Below are positions 42,054 to 52,849 of a stretch of DNA of 64,000 nt, in pieces (the stretch's first letter is position 1; each line of letters begins with the position of its first letter). Source of the DNA: Nematopogon swammerdamellus. Its lineage: Eukaryota > Arthropoda > Insecta > Lepidoptera > Adelidae. The notes beneath the pieces are model-generated. The model worked only from the letters and a program-made list of their open reading frames with translations. It was not told where the DNA came from and searched no databases. The stretch spans positions 19,481,151-19,545,150 of the forward strand of contig OX336353.1 of the NCBI GenBank assembly GCA_946902875.1. Direction: 5' to 3'. A program made the translations under genes and the position numbers.

Positions 42054-43357
42054 CACGTTGAACGCCATACGACCCACCGGTGGGCCTAGCGTACTTTTCG
42101 GTTCGGGCCAAGCCAAACTCATTATATCCGTAATTTTCATCAACTTGAGATTTTCATCACAAAGTTTATAAAATGCGGTAATTTGTAAGGAAAATAAAAA
42201 TTTGCGACTTTTACCGTCTAATTTTCGAGATATAGCAGAAGGCTCACGGGTGGATCGTGTGGCCTCCTATGAAGGATTTGTATTTTTCTGTTGGCTGGGG
42301 CCGCGGGGTCACGCCGCGGCCCACCCGTTGCGCGCGCGCCGCGGACGCAGCGATCAATCCCGGTCCGGCTGCGTCGACAATTGAGGATGTTTTACGCTTT
42401 TCTCGCCAAAAATGATTATTTTGAAGATTTCGAGTTAACACAAGAAGCGCTAACGCAGTTAGAAAACATCGAGATAGATCTTCTGAACCGTAGTTTCGGA
42501 ATAGATTCTATGAAGACGTAGTTCAACCAACGAAAAGAAGATGCTGTCGAATTCTTTTGTCGGAGAGTGAGGATAGCGACTATGAAATGCATATAGAAAG
42601 ACGGAAGAGAATGAAACACACTCTGGAAAGGAAAGAGGGATTGGCCAGAAAAGTGAGAAGAACATGTCACCAATGTTATGCAAAGAACGTACCAATAATG
42701 GGTAGCAAACAGGCTAAAACCAAGTCGAAAAAAGTATCCACTTATTGCCAAAGCAGCCCAACTAAACCATTCCTTTGTTTGCCTTGTTTTAACATGACTC
42801 ACGGATAATTCTTTATTGTTTATGGTTAAACCCTTTGGGGTTAAGATGATTGATTATTTTAAATAATGAAGTGTCATAATGTTGTGATTGTTCAATTTCA
42901 TAAATATTTTGTTTTGTTCAATTTCATAAATTATTTTCGTAATAAATAATGTCTTCTTATTTGGCAATGAAGAAAATTTTATGTTCATTTTTATTTTGAC
43001 GAATATTTTCTTATTATTTTCTGGTTTTATTAATTCTATTAATACAAATATTATTTTCTACCTTATCGTTAAGAGCAGCCCTAGCATCGTTACAATTAAC
43101 TTAATAAAAAACTACAAGTTTCTATTGGATTTGAAAACCACGCCGTCCGCTTCGACTACAAGGCCATGCGGCTCACTTCCATATTGGCTTTGTAGCTGCG
43201 CTCTGTGGCTTGTAGGAAGCGTTTACGTAGGCCCTCTCACGCGGCTCACCGGTGACCCCCATGCCCTGAATGGTTCAGTAAGGAAAGGCTCACCGGTGAG
43301 CGGTGAGCCCCGTGGCCCAAACGGAAATACTGGATTTTTCATGTGGCGTTGAACGTG
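42054..43357 (+). mobile_element. piggyBac-like deletion derivative (1,304 bp)
   Basis: Left side TTAA then CACGTTGAACGCCA; right side TGGCGTTGAACGTG followed by TAAG (a damaged TTAA). Inverted ends plus a TTAA target point to piggyBac. The interior holds the two ends of a transposase gene (42384-42808) without its catalytic core. Transposase supplied in trans would be needed. Confidence 0.6.
42384..42808 (+). pseudogene. piggyBac-type transposase remnant: N-terminus fused to the C-terminal Cys-rich domain
   Basis: From MFYAFLAKNDYFEDFELTQE (42384) the frame stops near 42521. A frameshift near 42500 joins it to FYEDVVQPTKRRCCRILLSE and SESEDSDYEMHIERRKR, an acidic N-terminal region typical of piggyBac proteins. 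Then RRTCHQCYAKNVPIMGS, YCQSSPTKPFLCLPCFNMTH follows, the C-terminal cysteine-rich (zinc-binding) domain. The several-hundred-residue DDD catalytic core expected in between is absent. Confidence 0.6.
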
Positions 43358-43429
43358 TAAGATTGTAATTTCCTGTTTGCGGTTTTACTCCGGTCCAAAG
43401 AATTTACAAACTCTTTGGTTGTACTTGGG

Positions 43430-43615
43430 TTGTACCTAGCTCCGCTTATTTGTTGTTATATCCGCTATAGTAACACATATTCTGTGAAAATTTCAACGGG
43501 CTTCCTATTACGGTTCAAGAGATACAGCCCTCGGATAGACAAACGGACGGACGGACAGACAGACTGCGGAGGCTTAGTAATAGGCTTCCGTACAGGGATA
43601 CGGAAACCTAAAAAT
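43430..43615 (+). repeat. Fragment of the 'acagccctcgg (GACA)n' family
   Basis: TTGTTGTTATATCCGCTATA, CGGTTCAAGAGATACAGCCC and GGCTTCCGTACAGGGATACG. Followed by sequence like 1600-1640 (AGGGGTGAAAGTTTTTGTAT). Confidence 0.6.
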
Positions 43616-43810
43616 AAGGGGTGAAATAGGGGTGAAAGTTTTTGTATGGGGAATCCATGATTTCTCTAGGTAAGGATATGAAAATTTATTATCTAGTCTT
43701 TTGGCACAGATTACTCAATAGTTACTGCTTTTGGTAAGAAATAATGAATAATGGTCAGGAAGAGGAAGGGGGAGAGAAAAGAAGGGGGAGTGGGTGGGAG
43801 GTACGTTTGT

Positions 43811-44125
43811 CAGCCTGGGTAGCTCAGTGGTGCAGGCAACCCTGGGCGCGGTCAACACTTGGATGGGTGACCGCTCGACCATTTGAGGCTGACCGTGGTT
43901 CGGATTCCACGTAAAACTGTAGCACCCTTCCCTTCTTACCTTACTAGGGTTGGTACCACCGCACTGAATAAAACGTATGTCGAAACGGCTATGTAAATCA
44001 AAGAGATTTGATGTAAATAGTTTTTTCGTTTTTTTTCGTCCAGTTCAGTATAGCCGGCACGACATGTCCGACATCACGGATGTTGTAGGTGATGTATCCA
44101 ACCATGTCAGTTTCCATAAAAAAAA
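43811..44125 (+). mobile_element. 5S/tRNA chimeric SINE
   Basis: CAGCCTGGGTAGCTCAGTGG, the 5S-derived part ACTTGGATGGGTGACCGCTC, the body with internal deletions, and an A-rich tail that passes directly into a polypurine tract. Confidence 0.8.
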
Positions 44126-44505
44126 GAAGAAGAGGAGGAGAGGTATGGAGGGAGGAAGGGTTAGTGAATGAGGGTAGGTGTGGGGGAGGGAGGTAGTAGA
44201 GGGAACGAGGAGGAATGGATATCGAGGGAGTGAGAGGTTGAAAGGGGGAAGGGGCGGGGTAAGAGGGGGTTGCGGACAGGATGAGGGGTAGTAGGGGAGG
44301 AATGGAATGCGAGGGTGATGGGAAGGAGGGGCGACATGAGGGGAGGAAGGGAAGTAGGGAGAGAGGGAGGGAATGGGCGAAAGGGAAGGTGGCAAAGAGG
44401 GGGTCCGTGAAGGGTGAGGGGAAGGAGGGGAGGAAGGCGGGATCGAGGAGAGAAGACCGGGAGAGAGGTGAGTGAGAGATGGGCGAGGAAGGAATCCCTT
44501 CCTTC
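44118..44505 (+). repeat. 390-bp polypurine (GA-rich) tract
   Basis: The plus strand is overwhelmingly G/A (for example GGGGGAGGGAGGTAGTAGAG) with several GGG runs. Long frames on both strands here are compositional. Such tracts can form triplex or quadruplex DNA. Confidence 0.8.
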
Positions 44506-45133
44506 CTCCCGAAAAAGATAGAGAATATAAGAGAAGCGATGGTTTATTATCAATTTTGCATTTAAATCAGATTTACTATTTTTTTATTTTATTCGTTGTC
44601 GTGTCGTCGTCGGTAAAATCTACAATTTTACAATTTTATATAAAATATCATTGACTTATATATTCTGTAAAGCTTATCACAAATACATTAAACCCACCCT
44701 CTTTTAATCTCTTTGGTATAACACCACCAGCAGCATCGTAGATGGAAAATATAGCCCTGGACTCAACTTTTTTTAATTCGGTGCCTGGACTCCCTACTTC
44801 ATACTCAAAGACATTTTGTTCATACTTCAACTATTACTAAAACGAGACACCGCGATTATGGTAGTGTGCGTATCGCGTGAATACAGAACCGACCGTCTCA
44901 AGAGATCGCATCGATATTGTGTCATCCTTTTTCCACGCGCAGTAACCCGTATCGCTTGCCTGCACGCTCCACGCAAACATTTGCGTGTTCCAAAACAAGC
45001 GAACGTCGCGCGTCGATCGATAAATTACCGCAACGGCTAAAAACTATGGAGGTGGCTTTTTACTTTCGAGCGACTGTAAGGAGAAAGGAAGTATTGTGAT
45101 CGTCCAAAATGTCGAAGTTGAGAATGCGACTGA

Positions 45134-45459
45134 TTTTTTTTTTTTTTATTGAAACTGTCACGGTTGGCTACATCACCTACAACATCCGTGATGTCAGCCC
45201 ATAACACCGGGTGAACTTGGTGCCACGTCAGTGCTTCCCTTCGGTCGTGCCGACTACACTGAACTGGACGGAAAACACAAACTATTTACATAGCCGTTTG
45301 GACCGACCTTTCATTCAGTGCGGTGGTACCAACCCGGGCGGGTTAAACCCTACCACCTAGTAATATAAGAAGGGGGTCATATCCCTTAGTCGCCTTTTAC
45401 GACATACACGGGGAGAGATGCAGTGGGGCTATTCTTTTAAAGTACCGGCCCCACACAGT
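45134..45459 (-). mobile_element. Chimera: truncated 5S/tRNA SINE joined to a family B end, second copy
   Basis: SINE part 45134-45380 and B part 45381-45459, joined at ATCCCTTAGTCGCC with the same breakpoints as 4441-4757. Adjacent 45510-45545 is a (GT)n tract of a LINE-tail type repeat. Confidence 0.7.
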
Positions 45460-45609
45460 ACAGATTTGGGCTATATATCTGTCAACGATCCCAAAAAAGT
45501 GGTTTTGAGAAACATGTATGTGTGTGTGTGTGTGTGTGTGTGTCCGTCCAGCGACCTTGTGCCTAAACTGCTCAACCGATTTCGTTCAAAATTCGTATTT
45601 AATAGTTTG

Positions 45610-46503
45610 AAATGATAATCTAGGGGTACCTTTTTTAGTTTTTTTTAATTAAAAAAAATAAGGGTAGCTGTTATACAAATTATTTCGTTGAGGTCGATTT
45701 TCTTATAAATGGCTAACGATTTTTATTATTATTATTATATTTAATCCATCGTGTTTGTTTCCGTTTTCAAAGGTGGTGAGGTAAAAAAATATAATTTTAA
45801 AGAAGGTATCTCCACTTTATCCTAACCGCACGCGCGTATTTGAATTGCACGCAGGTTTGGTTGGTGGGTATTTTGGTATTTGGCAACTAAAAATATAATA
45901 AGAAATAGGCATGCCATCTATAGACAAATAGGACAACTTAACTTTGGTCTGACATCTATGATGCAGAAGCGGCGAAATTATACATTTTATCCGCCAAGCT
46001 CACGGACTGACAAAACATGAAAATATTTATTGGAAAAATTATGAAAACCTTAAAATACACTATTTTGAAATTTCTACTTAATATAAAATAATCTTTAAAT
46101 TTAACTATGCTGTTCCCACTTAGCATCGTTCTATAATTAGCAGATTTAAAAATATAATAATTATTTAATTCAAATTCGATACTCCTGGCGCCATCTTAGG
46201 ACATAATTGAAGACTAATTTCATGTTACCTTTAAAACATCGCTGACGGTACATCTGACTCCCCCTATAAAATCAATGGCCTAAAGTAAAGAATAAAAAAA
46301 ATTTGTTCGGTCAATAGCTTCAAAATTATCGGAAATGTCAAGAGTACCTAACTGCGAAACATTCCTCAGGCAACGGATAGCCCTTGCTATCCTTGGAAAT
46401 ACAGGTACGCGAGGTACCCTTCGCGTTCATTTCGGAGGTTTAATCTAAACAAGATTTTTTTATATATTATAGTTTTTGGTTTATTGTCTATTATGTAATG
46501 ATT
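45610..46503. other. AT-rich stretch, no gene recognised
   Basis: Apart from short decayed repeats nothing is recognised. Confidence 0.4.
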
Positions 46504-46971
46504 TGTTTTTTTTTTTTTTTTTATTGATACGCGAGACACTTGGCGCCGCCGTCAGCATGGATTGTTGAGCCGACGACGCCCAAAAGCATTCGTTTTAGAA
46601 CGGGGGCTGCGAATGCCGTGCCGGCGTGACAGATGCCTTTTTACGCGTCTCTTGAATGATCCCAAGTCACACACTGAAGGAAACACATCAGGAGGAAACG
46701 CATTCCAGAGTTTCGCAGTGCGGAAGATAAAAGAAATACTGGAGCGCTTAGTCCGCACTTTAGGCAGCTCTACAGTATAGGGATAGGGATGCATTCCCTG
46801 TCTGTTACGCGTGGACCTATGGTGAAATGGTGAAGTCGGAATTGTTTCGAACAGCTCCTCAGAGCATTCACCGTTGAACAGTCGATAGAACACACTTAGT
46901 GAACCTATGTCTCTACGGAGCTGCAAAGGTTCAAGTTTGCAGCTTGTTTGCTGTTGAATAAATAAATTCAT
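46504..46971 (-). pseudogene. LINE reverse-transcriptase ORF C-terminus with 3' end
   Basis: T-rich start at 46506 (inverse poly-A), then the minus frame 46971-46552: LQLRRDIGSLSVFYRLFNGE, CSEELFETIPTSPFHHRSTR, FIFRTAKLWNAFPPDVFPS and LGSFKRRVKRHLSRRHGIRS. CR1/jockey-type ORF2 end, 5'-truncated. Confidence 0.75.
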
Positions 46972-47270
46972 CTGAAAACGACTGGAGCTGACAGATTACA
47001 TACGTGTAGAACACAATCATAGTTTGCCTAATTTACCAAGTCAGGCTATGTTATGTCTTTAAGGTGAAAATTCGTTACAAAGGTGACACAATTTTTATAA
47101 TAATAACTCAAGCAATTAGGTAGATATCCAAATTTTATCAAATATGTATAGATTACATTTATTATCTCTATGTTGGCGATAAAATTCGCATTGGAACAAA
47201 TCACAGCATACACAAATATGCTTCGTACGTGGGCATAAACTTAGATATAACATTAAATAGATAACAAACC

Positions 47271-47474
47271 GCCCGGGTTGGTCCCACCGCACTGAATGAA
47301 AGGTCGGTCGAAACGGCTATGTAAATAGTTTGTATTTTCCGTCCAGTTCAGTGTAGCCGGCACGACCGAAGGGAAGCACTGACGTGGCACCAAGTTCACC
47401 CGGTGTTATGGGCTGACATCACGGATGTTGTAGGTGATGTAGCCAACCGTGTCAGTTTCCATAAAAAAAAAAGA
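47271..47474 (+). mobile_element. 5S/tRNA SINE, 3' half
   Basis: Starts in the body (GCCCGGGTTGGTCCCACCGC) and runs through the poly-A tail. Confidence 0.75.
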
Positions 47475-47512
47475 AAACAAGCCTATTGGCTCTCTACTGA
47501 AATCAAATCAAA

Positions 47513-47978
47513 ACAAGTGCGAGTTTTACTCGCGCACGGAGGTTTCCGTATCTATCCGCTCAGGTGGCCAGGTGTATTCGAATTTTAATTTCGAAGATAT
47601 GTAGGACGATCGGAGAGACGCCTCAATGAGGTCGATGGCAATTTACGGTGGGAAAATGACAGCACCCAATGAGGTCGTTGGCAATTAATTGAGCGCATAT
47701 CTTTTGACTTTCAACAATGCAATGTATGAAAGCCTGTGGCGCCATCTATTATTCAGTAGCGTGACTAATCGATTTTTCGTACGTTTGTTGTATGGGGGCC
47801 CCTTTAATTTTTAACGTTTTCTTTTTTTTATTATTTGTTGTTATATCCAACATAGTAACACATATTCTGTGAAAATGTCAACGGGCTACCTATTACGGTT
47901 CAAGAGATACAGCCCTCGGACAGACGGACAGACAGACTTACAGACAATAGGCTTCCGTACGGGATACGGAAACCTAAA
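47513..47978 (+). mobile_element. MITE-like repeat, second copy of 2535-3017
   Basis: CAAGTGCGAGTTTTACTCGC at the start and GGGATACGGAAACCTA at the end. The interior matches 2535-3017 closely (GATATGTAGGACGATCGGAG, TGACTAATCGATTTT). Confidence 0.65.
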
Positions 47979-48252
47979 AATAACTCAGAGCACATTTTAC
48001 CTTGATTCGGTCAGCTTATAGCCCACTTACAGACTGTTAACACACACACTTAAAGGCACACTTAACACACACAATTAATGACCACTGTTGCGAAAGGTAT
48101 TAATGGATTCGATATCAGTCGGCATCAAGGGAGTTGTCAGCATGTTGTCCAGAACCTGGAACTCTTCTCCAGAAAGGACAACCATAGAATCCATTAAGAA
48201 ATCCTTTTTATTTTTATTGTTAGTTACTTCGATTGTCAAATATTATGTAGGT

Positions 48253-48297
48253 AATAGTGGGGCTATTCTATTCTTTTAAAGTACCGGCCCCACACTG
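48253..48297 (+). mobile_element. Family B end fragment
   Basis: TAGTGGGGCTATTC and AAGTACCGGCCCCACACTGT: the last 45 bp of family B at the start of the 340-bp insert. Confidence 0.55.
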
Positions 48298-48349
48298 TAC
48301 AAAATATCAGTAGAAAGTATTGTATCAGTAGAAAGGGATTAATATGCAC

Positions 48350-48531
48350 CCTATTAGCCTCTGGCTCCTGTATCTCGAGGCGTCGCAGCCTGCGGAAGGC
48401 GGCCGCCTCGCTCTCGCCGAACAGCAGCACGGGGTGCGCCCGCTCCCGCAGCCTGCGCACCACCTCCGCCCGCGCCAGCCCCGCGCTCTCCTCGCACCGC
48501 TCCCACTCCTCCCCGGTACCGCTCTCACCAT
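48350..48531 (-). pseudogene. Prp18-like splicing factor exon fragment
   Basis: The minus frame reads GTGEEWERCEESAGLARAEV, then VRRLRERAHPVLLFGESEAA and FRRLRRLEIQEPEANR. The pattern RRLRER..P..LFGE followed by AF.RLR.LEI..PE.N is the conserved PRP4/SFM-type motif region of pre-mRNA splicing factor 18. GTGCAT after AATAGG could be a weak donor; no good acceptor with a pyrimidine tract is seen before the in-frame TGA at about 48534. No other Prp18 exon is recognisable in the window. It is much GC-richer than its surroundings. Best reading: a captured exon fragment, though a true isolated exon cannot be excluded. Confidence 0.6.
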
Positions 48532-48667
48532 CTCAACATATATATTATGCACATTCAATGACATCTTAGTTACGAAGAGAGACTAAAAGTAGGGTAGGAT
48601 TAAAATCAGAAACAATGTTACTCGTATATAAGGTGCTTCGTTATTCATGTCAATAACTTCGAGAAGG

Positions 48668-48966
48668 TCACCTACAACATCCGTGATGTCAGTCCATAAC
48701 ACCGGGTGAGCTAGGTGCCATGTCATGGCTTCCCTTCATTTCAAAACACGAACTTAGCCGTTTCGAACGACCACGTTTCGTCCAGTATGGTGGTATCAAC
48801 CCGGGCGGTTTGAACCCTACCACCTAGTAAGGTAAGAAGGGAAGGGACCTACAGTTTTACGTGGAATCCGAACCACGGTCAGCCTCCAACGATCGAGCGG
48901 TCACGCATCTAAGTACTGACCGGCCCAGCGTTGCTTAACCATCAATAGCGACAGTCGACTGTCTGC
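48668..48966 (-). mobile_element. 5S/tRNA chimeric SINE, most of the element
   Basis: Tail truncated at TCACCTACAACATCCGTGAT. The body and 5S-derived head are present (CATCTAAGTACTGACCGG, inverse), ending in the GTCGACTGTC part of the head. Confidence 0.78.
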
Positions 48967-49125
48967 TGTCAGCATGCTGTCCAGAACCTGGAACTCTTTC
49001 CCAGAAAGGACAACCATAGAATCCATTAAGAAATCCTTTTAATTTTTATTGTTAGTAACTTCGATTGTCAAATATTATGTATATTAGGGTAGGATTAAAA
49101 TCAGAAATAATGTTACTCGTATATA

Positions 49126-49728
49126 AGGTGCTTCGTTATTCATGTCAAGAACTTCGGGAGGGTTACATACGCACTGAAACAAACACTTTACGCAAAAAAA
49201 ACATATTTATAGAAGCATTTTTTCTCCTAACATCTCCTAACAAAAAAATTAAATCAAATAGCTGTAAAAACCAACCATGCTATAGACCCTTGCAAACACG
49301 AAACGTAGGCACACACACCGCACACGTAGGTAGGTAGGTAGGGAGCTAGTTTTAGAGCGGCGGCGGCCTAGTGACCTTGTGACTTACTTACAACAAACAG
49401 CTGTTCTGTGTTTGAGCATAGTACGGTCATTGACCCTGGTCAATGCACGCTACTTACTGTTACACACAGGTCTAGTGACCTTGTGACTTACTTACAACAA
49501 ACCGCTCTTCTGCGTTTGAACACTACTATGTTCGGTCATTGACCCCGTACAATGCAAGTTACCTACTGTTACACACAGGTTGATCTTTTTAATGTTTAGG
49601 TAGCAAACATGTTTTGTTAAATTTCTCGAAAAGTAATGCTAAAAACATAAATTTTTTTTTGCGTAACGTGTTTATCTGAGTGTGTATGTAACCCTCCCGA
49701 AACATTTGACATGAATAACGAAGTACCT
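49126..49728. mobile_element. TA-flanked MITE (603 bp) with about 95-bp inverted ends
   Basis: TA on both sides; ends AGGTGCTTCGTTATTCATGT and its inverse, extending through CGGGAGGGTTACATAC. A truncated copy of the left end is at 48633-48667. The interior carries two tandem copies of about 108 bp (49367-49470 and 49471-49578, each with GTGACCTTGTGACTTACTTA). Confidence 0.75.
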
Positions 49729-50057
49729 TATATATAACCCGTGGTTATAACTCCAAGAACAATACCTATATGACGCGCGCGGCGCCCCGGGCGCGACTTC
49801 GGTCGGCGCTGTCGACTTTTTATTCGGCTGAACCGACAAGATGCAGAGGCGAAATAAGCAACAGATTTTGTCACTGTCACTCTTGCACGAAACTTAATTT
49901 TTTCTTCTCGTTTGCTCTCCACAATAACGTTCGGCACTGACGTGTGCTCACTCAACACGCTTGTATGTGAGACCACACACATGTGAAGCGTTTGTCTTGA
50001 GAAATGATCTTATAAGATCACCCTTTTTTGGGAATTATGTATGTATTATATCCATTA
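49729..50057. other. No recognised gene
   Basis: A GC-rich patch near 49770-49820. The 84-codon minus frame at 49728-49982 has no known motif. Confidence 0.35.
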
Positions 50058-50059
50058 TA

Positions 50060-51669
50060 CCTGGCGAGCAGGGAAATCGAGCCACCCAACGCAATTCACT
50101 ATAACAGGTATTTAATGGCATTAAAGCCTTTGAAACCTTCACGTGTGTGATATTGATGGATTCGTCATTTATTGTCCTTTCCAGTTACGTAATTTAAAAA
50201 AAGAAAATCTTAAATAAAAAATTAAAAATAAATAAAAACCGATTTTCAAATATTCATGAGTTCGGTAAACTCATTCAGAGTGAGCTGGGTTGATTATTAT
50301 AAAAAAAAAGAATCGAGATTTTTTTTTATATCCTGTATTTCCTCCTCTTACTCTAATTACACTTTCCATTCTATTCTTAATGCCTCTAATTAATAAATTC
50401 TTAAGGAATCCCTCCCACTCTTCCTTCAAGGCTTCTTGCAGCTCTTGTCTCGTCTCAGGACCTGGATTTATCGTTCGAACACACATTTTTAGGTCATCCC
50501 AGACGTGCTCAATGGGATTGAGGTCTGGGCTTCGAGCTGGCCAGTTCATGCAGTTCGCTCCAACGACCTGAAGATACGCCTGCACTATGCGTGCAACGTG
50601 CGGCCTTGCGATGTCTTGCATTAAGATGAATCCTTCGCCCATAAACCCAGCAAATGGCACCACGTAAGGCTCTAGGATATTCCTTATGTAAGAATCAGCC
50701 GTTAGTTTCCTGTTTCGACCTTCCCAGTACTCTCCACCAACGATGACAAGATCGTTTTTCGCCTCCCACAAGATTCCGCCCTACGCCATAACAGAGCCTC
50801 CTCCATATGCGACTGTTTCCTGGATGCAGCATAGAGCATATCGCTCTCCAGGTTTTCGATAGACCTTGCGTCGACGATCAGACCCGTGGAGGCACATCCT
50901 GGTCTTATCAGTGAAGAGAACATGCTTCCAGTCGCCGACTGTCCAATTCACGTGTTCTCTTGCAAATTGAAGTCGCTGTTGTCTGTGTAGTGGGGTCAGT
51001 TTGGAGCCAGTAGCAGGGTTGCGTGATCAAAGATTGGCTTCGTTGAGTCTTCGCCTTACGGTCCACTCACTTACATTGACCTGGCGTTCGTTTCGCAGAC
51101 GCCGTTGCAGCTCAACCGCAGTCAGATGCCGATTTCGCAGAGAATTCATGACAATGAAACGATCGTCCTGTCATCCTGGTCTCCGATCGAAGGCTCAAGT
51201 TTCCAGATATCACCTGTATACTCGTTGGACAGCTGAGCGGCTCAGATTGAGTCTTGCAGCTACTCAACGTTGACACATCCCAGTTTGAAGGAGTGCCACA
51301 GCTTGAACGGCTTGAGCTGCACTGGTATCCATCGTCGATCTTCAAGTTGGTGTCGATAAGGCGGAGGTGTTTACTCGGCATGCGCTGATATGCAAATGAT
51401 TTGGATTGACACTCGAGTGCCCTTTAGATAGGCGTGAAAATGGGCGCATCCATATAGCCCGCGTGTCGCCAGATTCAACCCTTTTTATTTAATAAATGCC
51501 CATATTTTAAATTATTATTTTTTTTTATTTATTGTTTACTGTCAAATTGAAGCTTAATAAATGCTCTTTCCTTTGATGTTAAACTTAAGTAAATCTGACA
51601 GCTTAAAAGAAGTATATAATGTATTGTAATGGATTTCATTGGGTGGCTCGATTTCCCTGCTCGCTAGTG
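50060..51669 (-). mobile_element. Tc1-like transposon (1,610 bp), inactive
   Basis: TA target duplications at 50058-50059 and 51670-51671. Terminal inverted repeats share GCGAGCAGGGAAATCGAGCC and continue CACCCAA. The length and one minus-strand transposase pseudogene are typical of Tc1. Confidence 0.88.
50271..51334 (-). pseudogene. Tc1-type transposase, frameshifted
   Basis: Pieces in order on the minus strand: a helix-turn-helix part (AAQAVQAVALLQTGMCQR, NLSRSAVQRVYR), NSLRNRHLTAVELQRRLRNE, QQRLQFAREHVNWTVGDWKH, VLFTDKTRMCLHGSDRRRKV (first catalytic Asp), then from 50771 ILMQDIARPHVARIVQAYLQ (second Asp; the usual N after it is I) and SPDLNPIEHVWDDLK (Glu). DD34E-type catalytic residues are recognisable, but several stops and frameshifts interrupt the gene. 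Confidence 0.85.
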
Positions 51670-51699
51670 TATATATGTATGTATTATTATATTATGTAG

Positions 51700-51815
51700 T
51701 TATCTTGTCCGAATACTTTGCTAAATGTGGTGGTAGGTGTTGCGCTTTCATTTCAAAGAGTACTTGGCAGCACAACACCGACTACTCTGCTTACCCCGAT
51801 TTTCGACATACAGCG
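51700..51815 (-). mobile_element. Family B 5' fragment
   Basis: CAGCACAACACCGACTACTC, then CTTACCCCGATTTTCGACAT: the inverse of the family B start, diverged. Confidence 0.5.
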
Positions 51816-51829
51816 TGTTGTATTTAGGT

Positions 51830-52384
51830 ATGTATACTGTCTACCTACGATACAGCCTCCGGGTTAGTTTAGGTGATAGGAGAAAATTGCAGGGTAGGTT
51901 TAAATTATTGTTATATTTTTTTTTTTTTTGTTTAAATTATATGTCTATTTTTATGTATATATTGTATTGTATTCGTTTGTTGTTGTATCTCTGTAAGTAT
52001 TGTAATGTGCATGTTTTAATAAATAGACTTTGATTTTTTTTTTATGTTTGTGATGTATGAGGAGGGCCAGTCCATAGTTATGATGTTGATGCTTTGAGGA
52101 ATGACATTCTGGATAACGGAATGTCACAAATATTTAGTTTCCAATGTGTGAGATGATAAGCATTTGGTGTCGGATATCACAGCTCATTATACAGATCGTA
52201 ATGATGCCTACAATTAGTCAGAACATGCATCGCACACTTTCGTGGTTGTGACTAAACGGCGGGTTAGGCACGATAAGTCGACGAAGGCGGTTAAATACTC
52301 TCCGCAATCCTAAATTCTTTGCAACCTTGCGTGGTCGGACCATCACTCGCTTGCTACTGATGTGAGCTCATAACTCTAGACGTT
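51830..52384. other. AT-rich stretch, no gene recognised
   Basis: Poly-T run at about 51918-51930 and a short (AT)-rich LINE-tail-like part; otherwise unremarkable. Confidence 0.35.
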
Positions 52385-52500
52385 GAAATGAATGGAAGCA
52401 ATGACATGGCACCCTAGTTCATCCGGTGTTATGGGCTGACATCACGGATGTTGTAGGTGATGTGTGATGTATCCAACCGTGTCAGTTTCCATAAAAAAAG
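52385..52500 (+). mobile_element. 5S/tRNA SINE tail fragment
   Basis: GGTGTTATGGGCTGACATCA, CGGATGTTGTAGGTGATG and CGTGTCAGTTTCCATAAAA. Confidence 0.7.
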
Positions 52501-52689
52501 TTGCAAGGGGGCTGGCCGCATTTACATACCTACAAGTTAGGTTTTCCCAGTGTGCTATTTGCTGCCGTTCAGCTAAAATAATTTGACGATTGATGTATTT
52601 AGCAAAACTATTGCTAAATACGAATAAATATAAGAATTATATAATATGTAGTTATAATATTTAAATAAGAAATTACCATAGATATGTTT

Positions 52690-52775
52690 ATTTTCGCGCC
52701 TCTCCTCGCGAATCCACGCTCAGTTAGGTGCCATGCCAGCACATTTACGGACTGTTGCTAGGCTGTATAGCCTTG
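52690..52775 (-). mobile_element. LINE 3'-end fragment
   Basis: CTCTCCTCGCGAATCCACGC and TGCCATGCCAGCACATTTAC match 28811-28880. It encodes only the end (LATVRKCAGMAPN). Confidence 0.6.
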
Positions 52776-52849
52776 AATCCGGAAGTTTATATATGTAATA
52801 TGGTTTATGCTGATACCTAGATACTTTTTCTAAAACCAACACGTATACT

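Larger units (their letters stand above)
48135..49081. repeat. Imperfect tandem duplication with insertions
   Basis: Block A (TGTCAGCATG ... AAATATTATGTA) occurs at 48135-48252 and 48967-49081. Block B (AGGGTAGGATTAAAATCAGA ...) follows at 48593-48667 and 49085 on. In copy 1, A and B are separated by about 340 bp (family B end plus Prp18-like fragment); in copy 2 by only about 4 bp. A minus-strand SINE (48668-48966) lies between the copies. Confidence 0.8.

Noticed and set aside
44045..44553. Long overlapping frames on both strands (Ser/Pro-rich and Gly/Glu/Arg-rich)
   Set aside because: They are produced by the polypurine composition, which lacks stop codons.
51001..51273. Plus-strand 90-codon ORF
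   Set aside because: Antisense to the Tc1-type transposase pseudogene.
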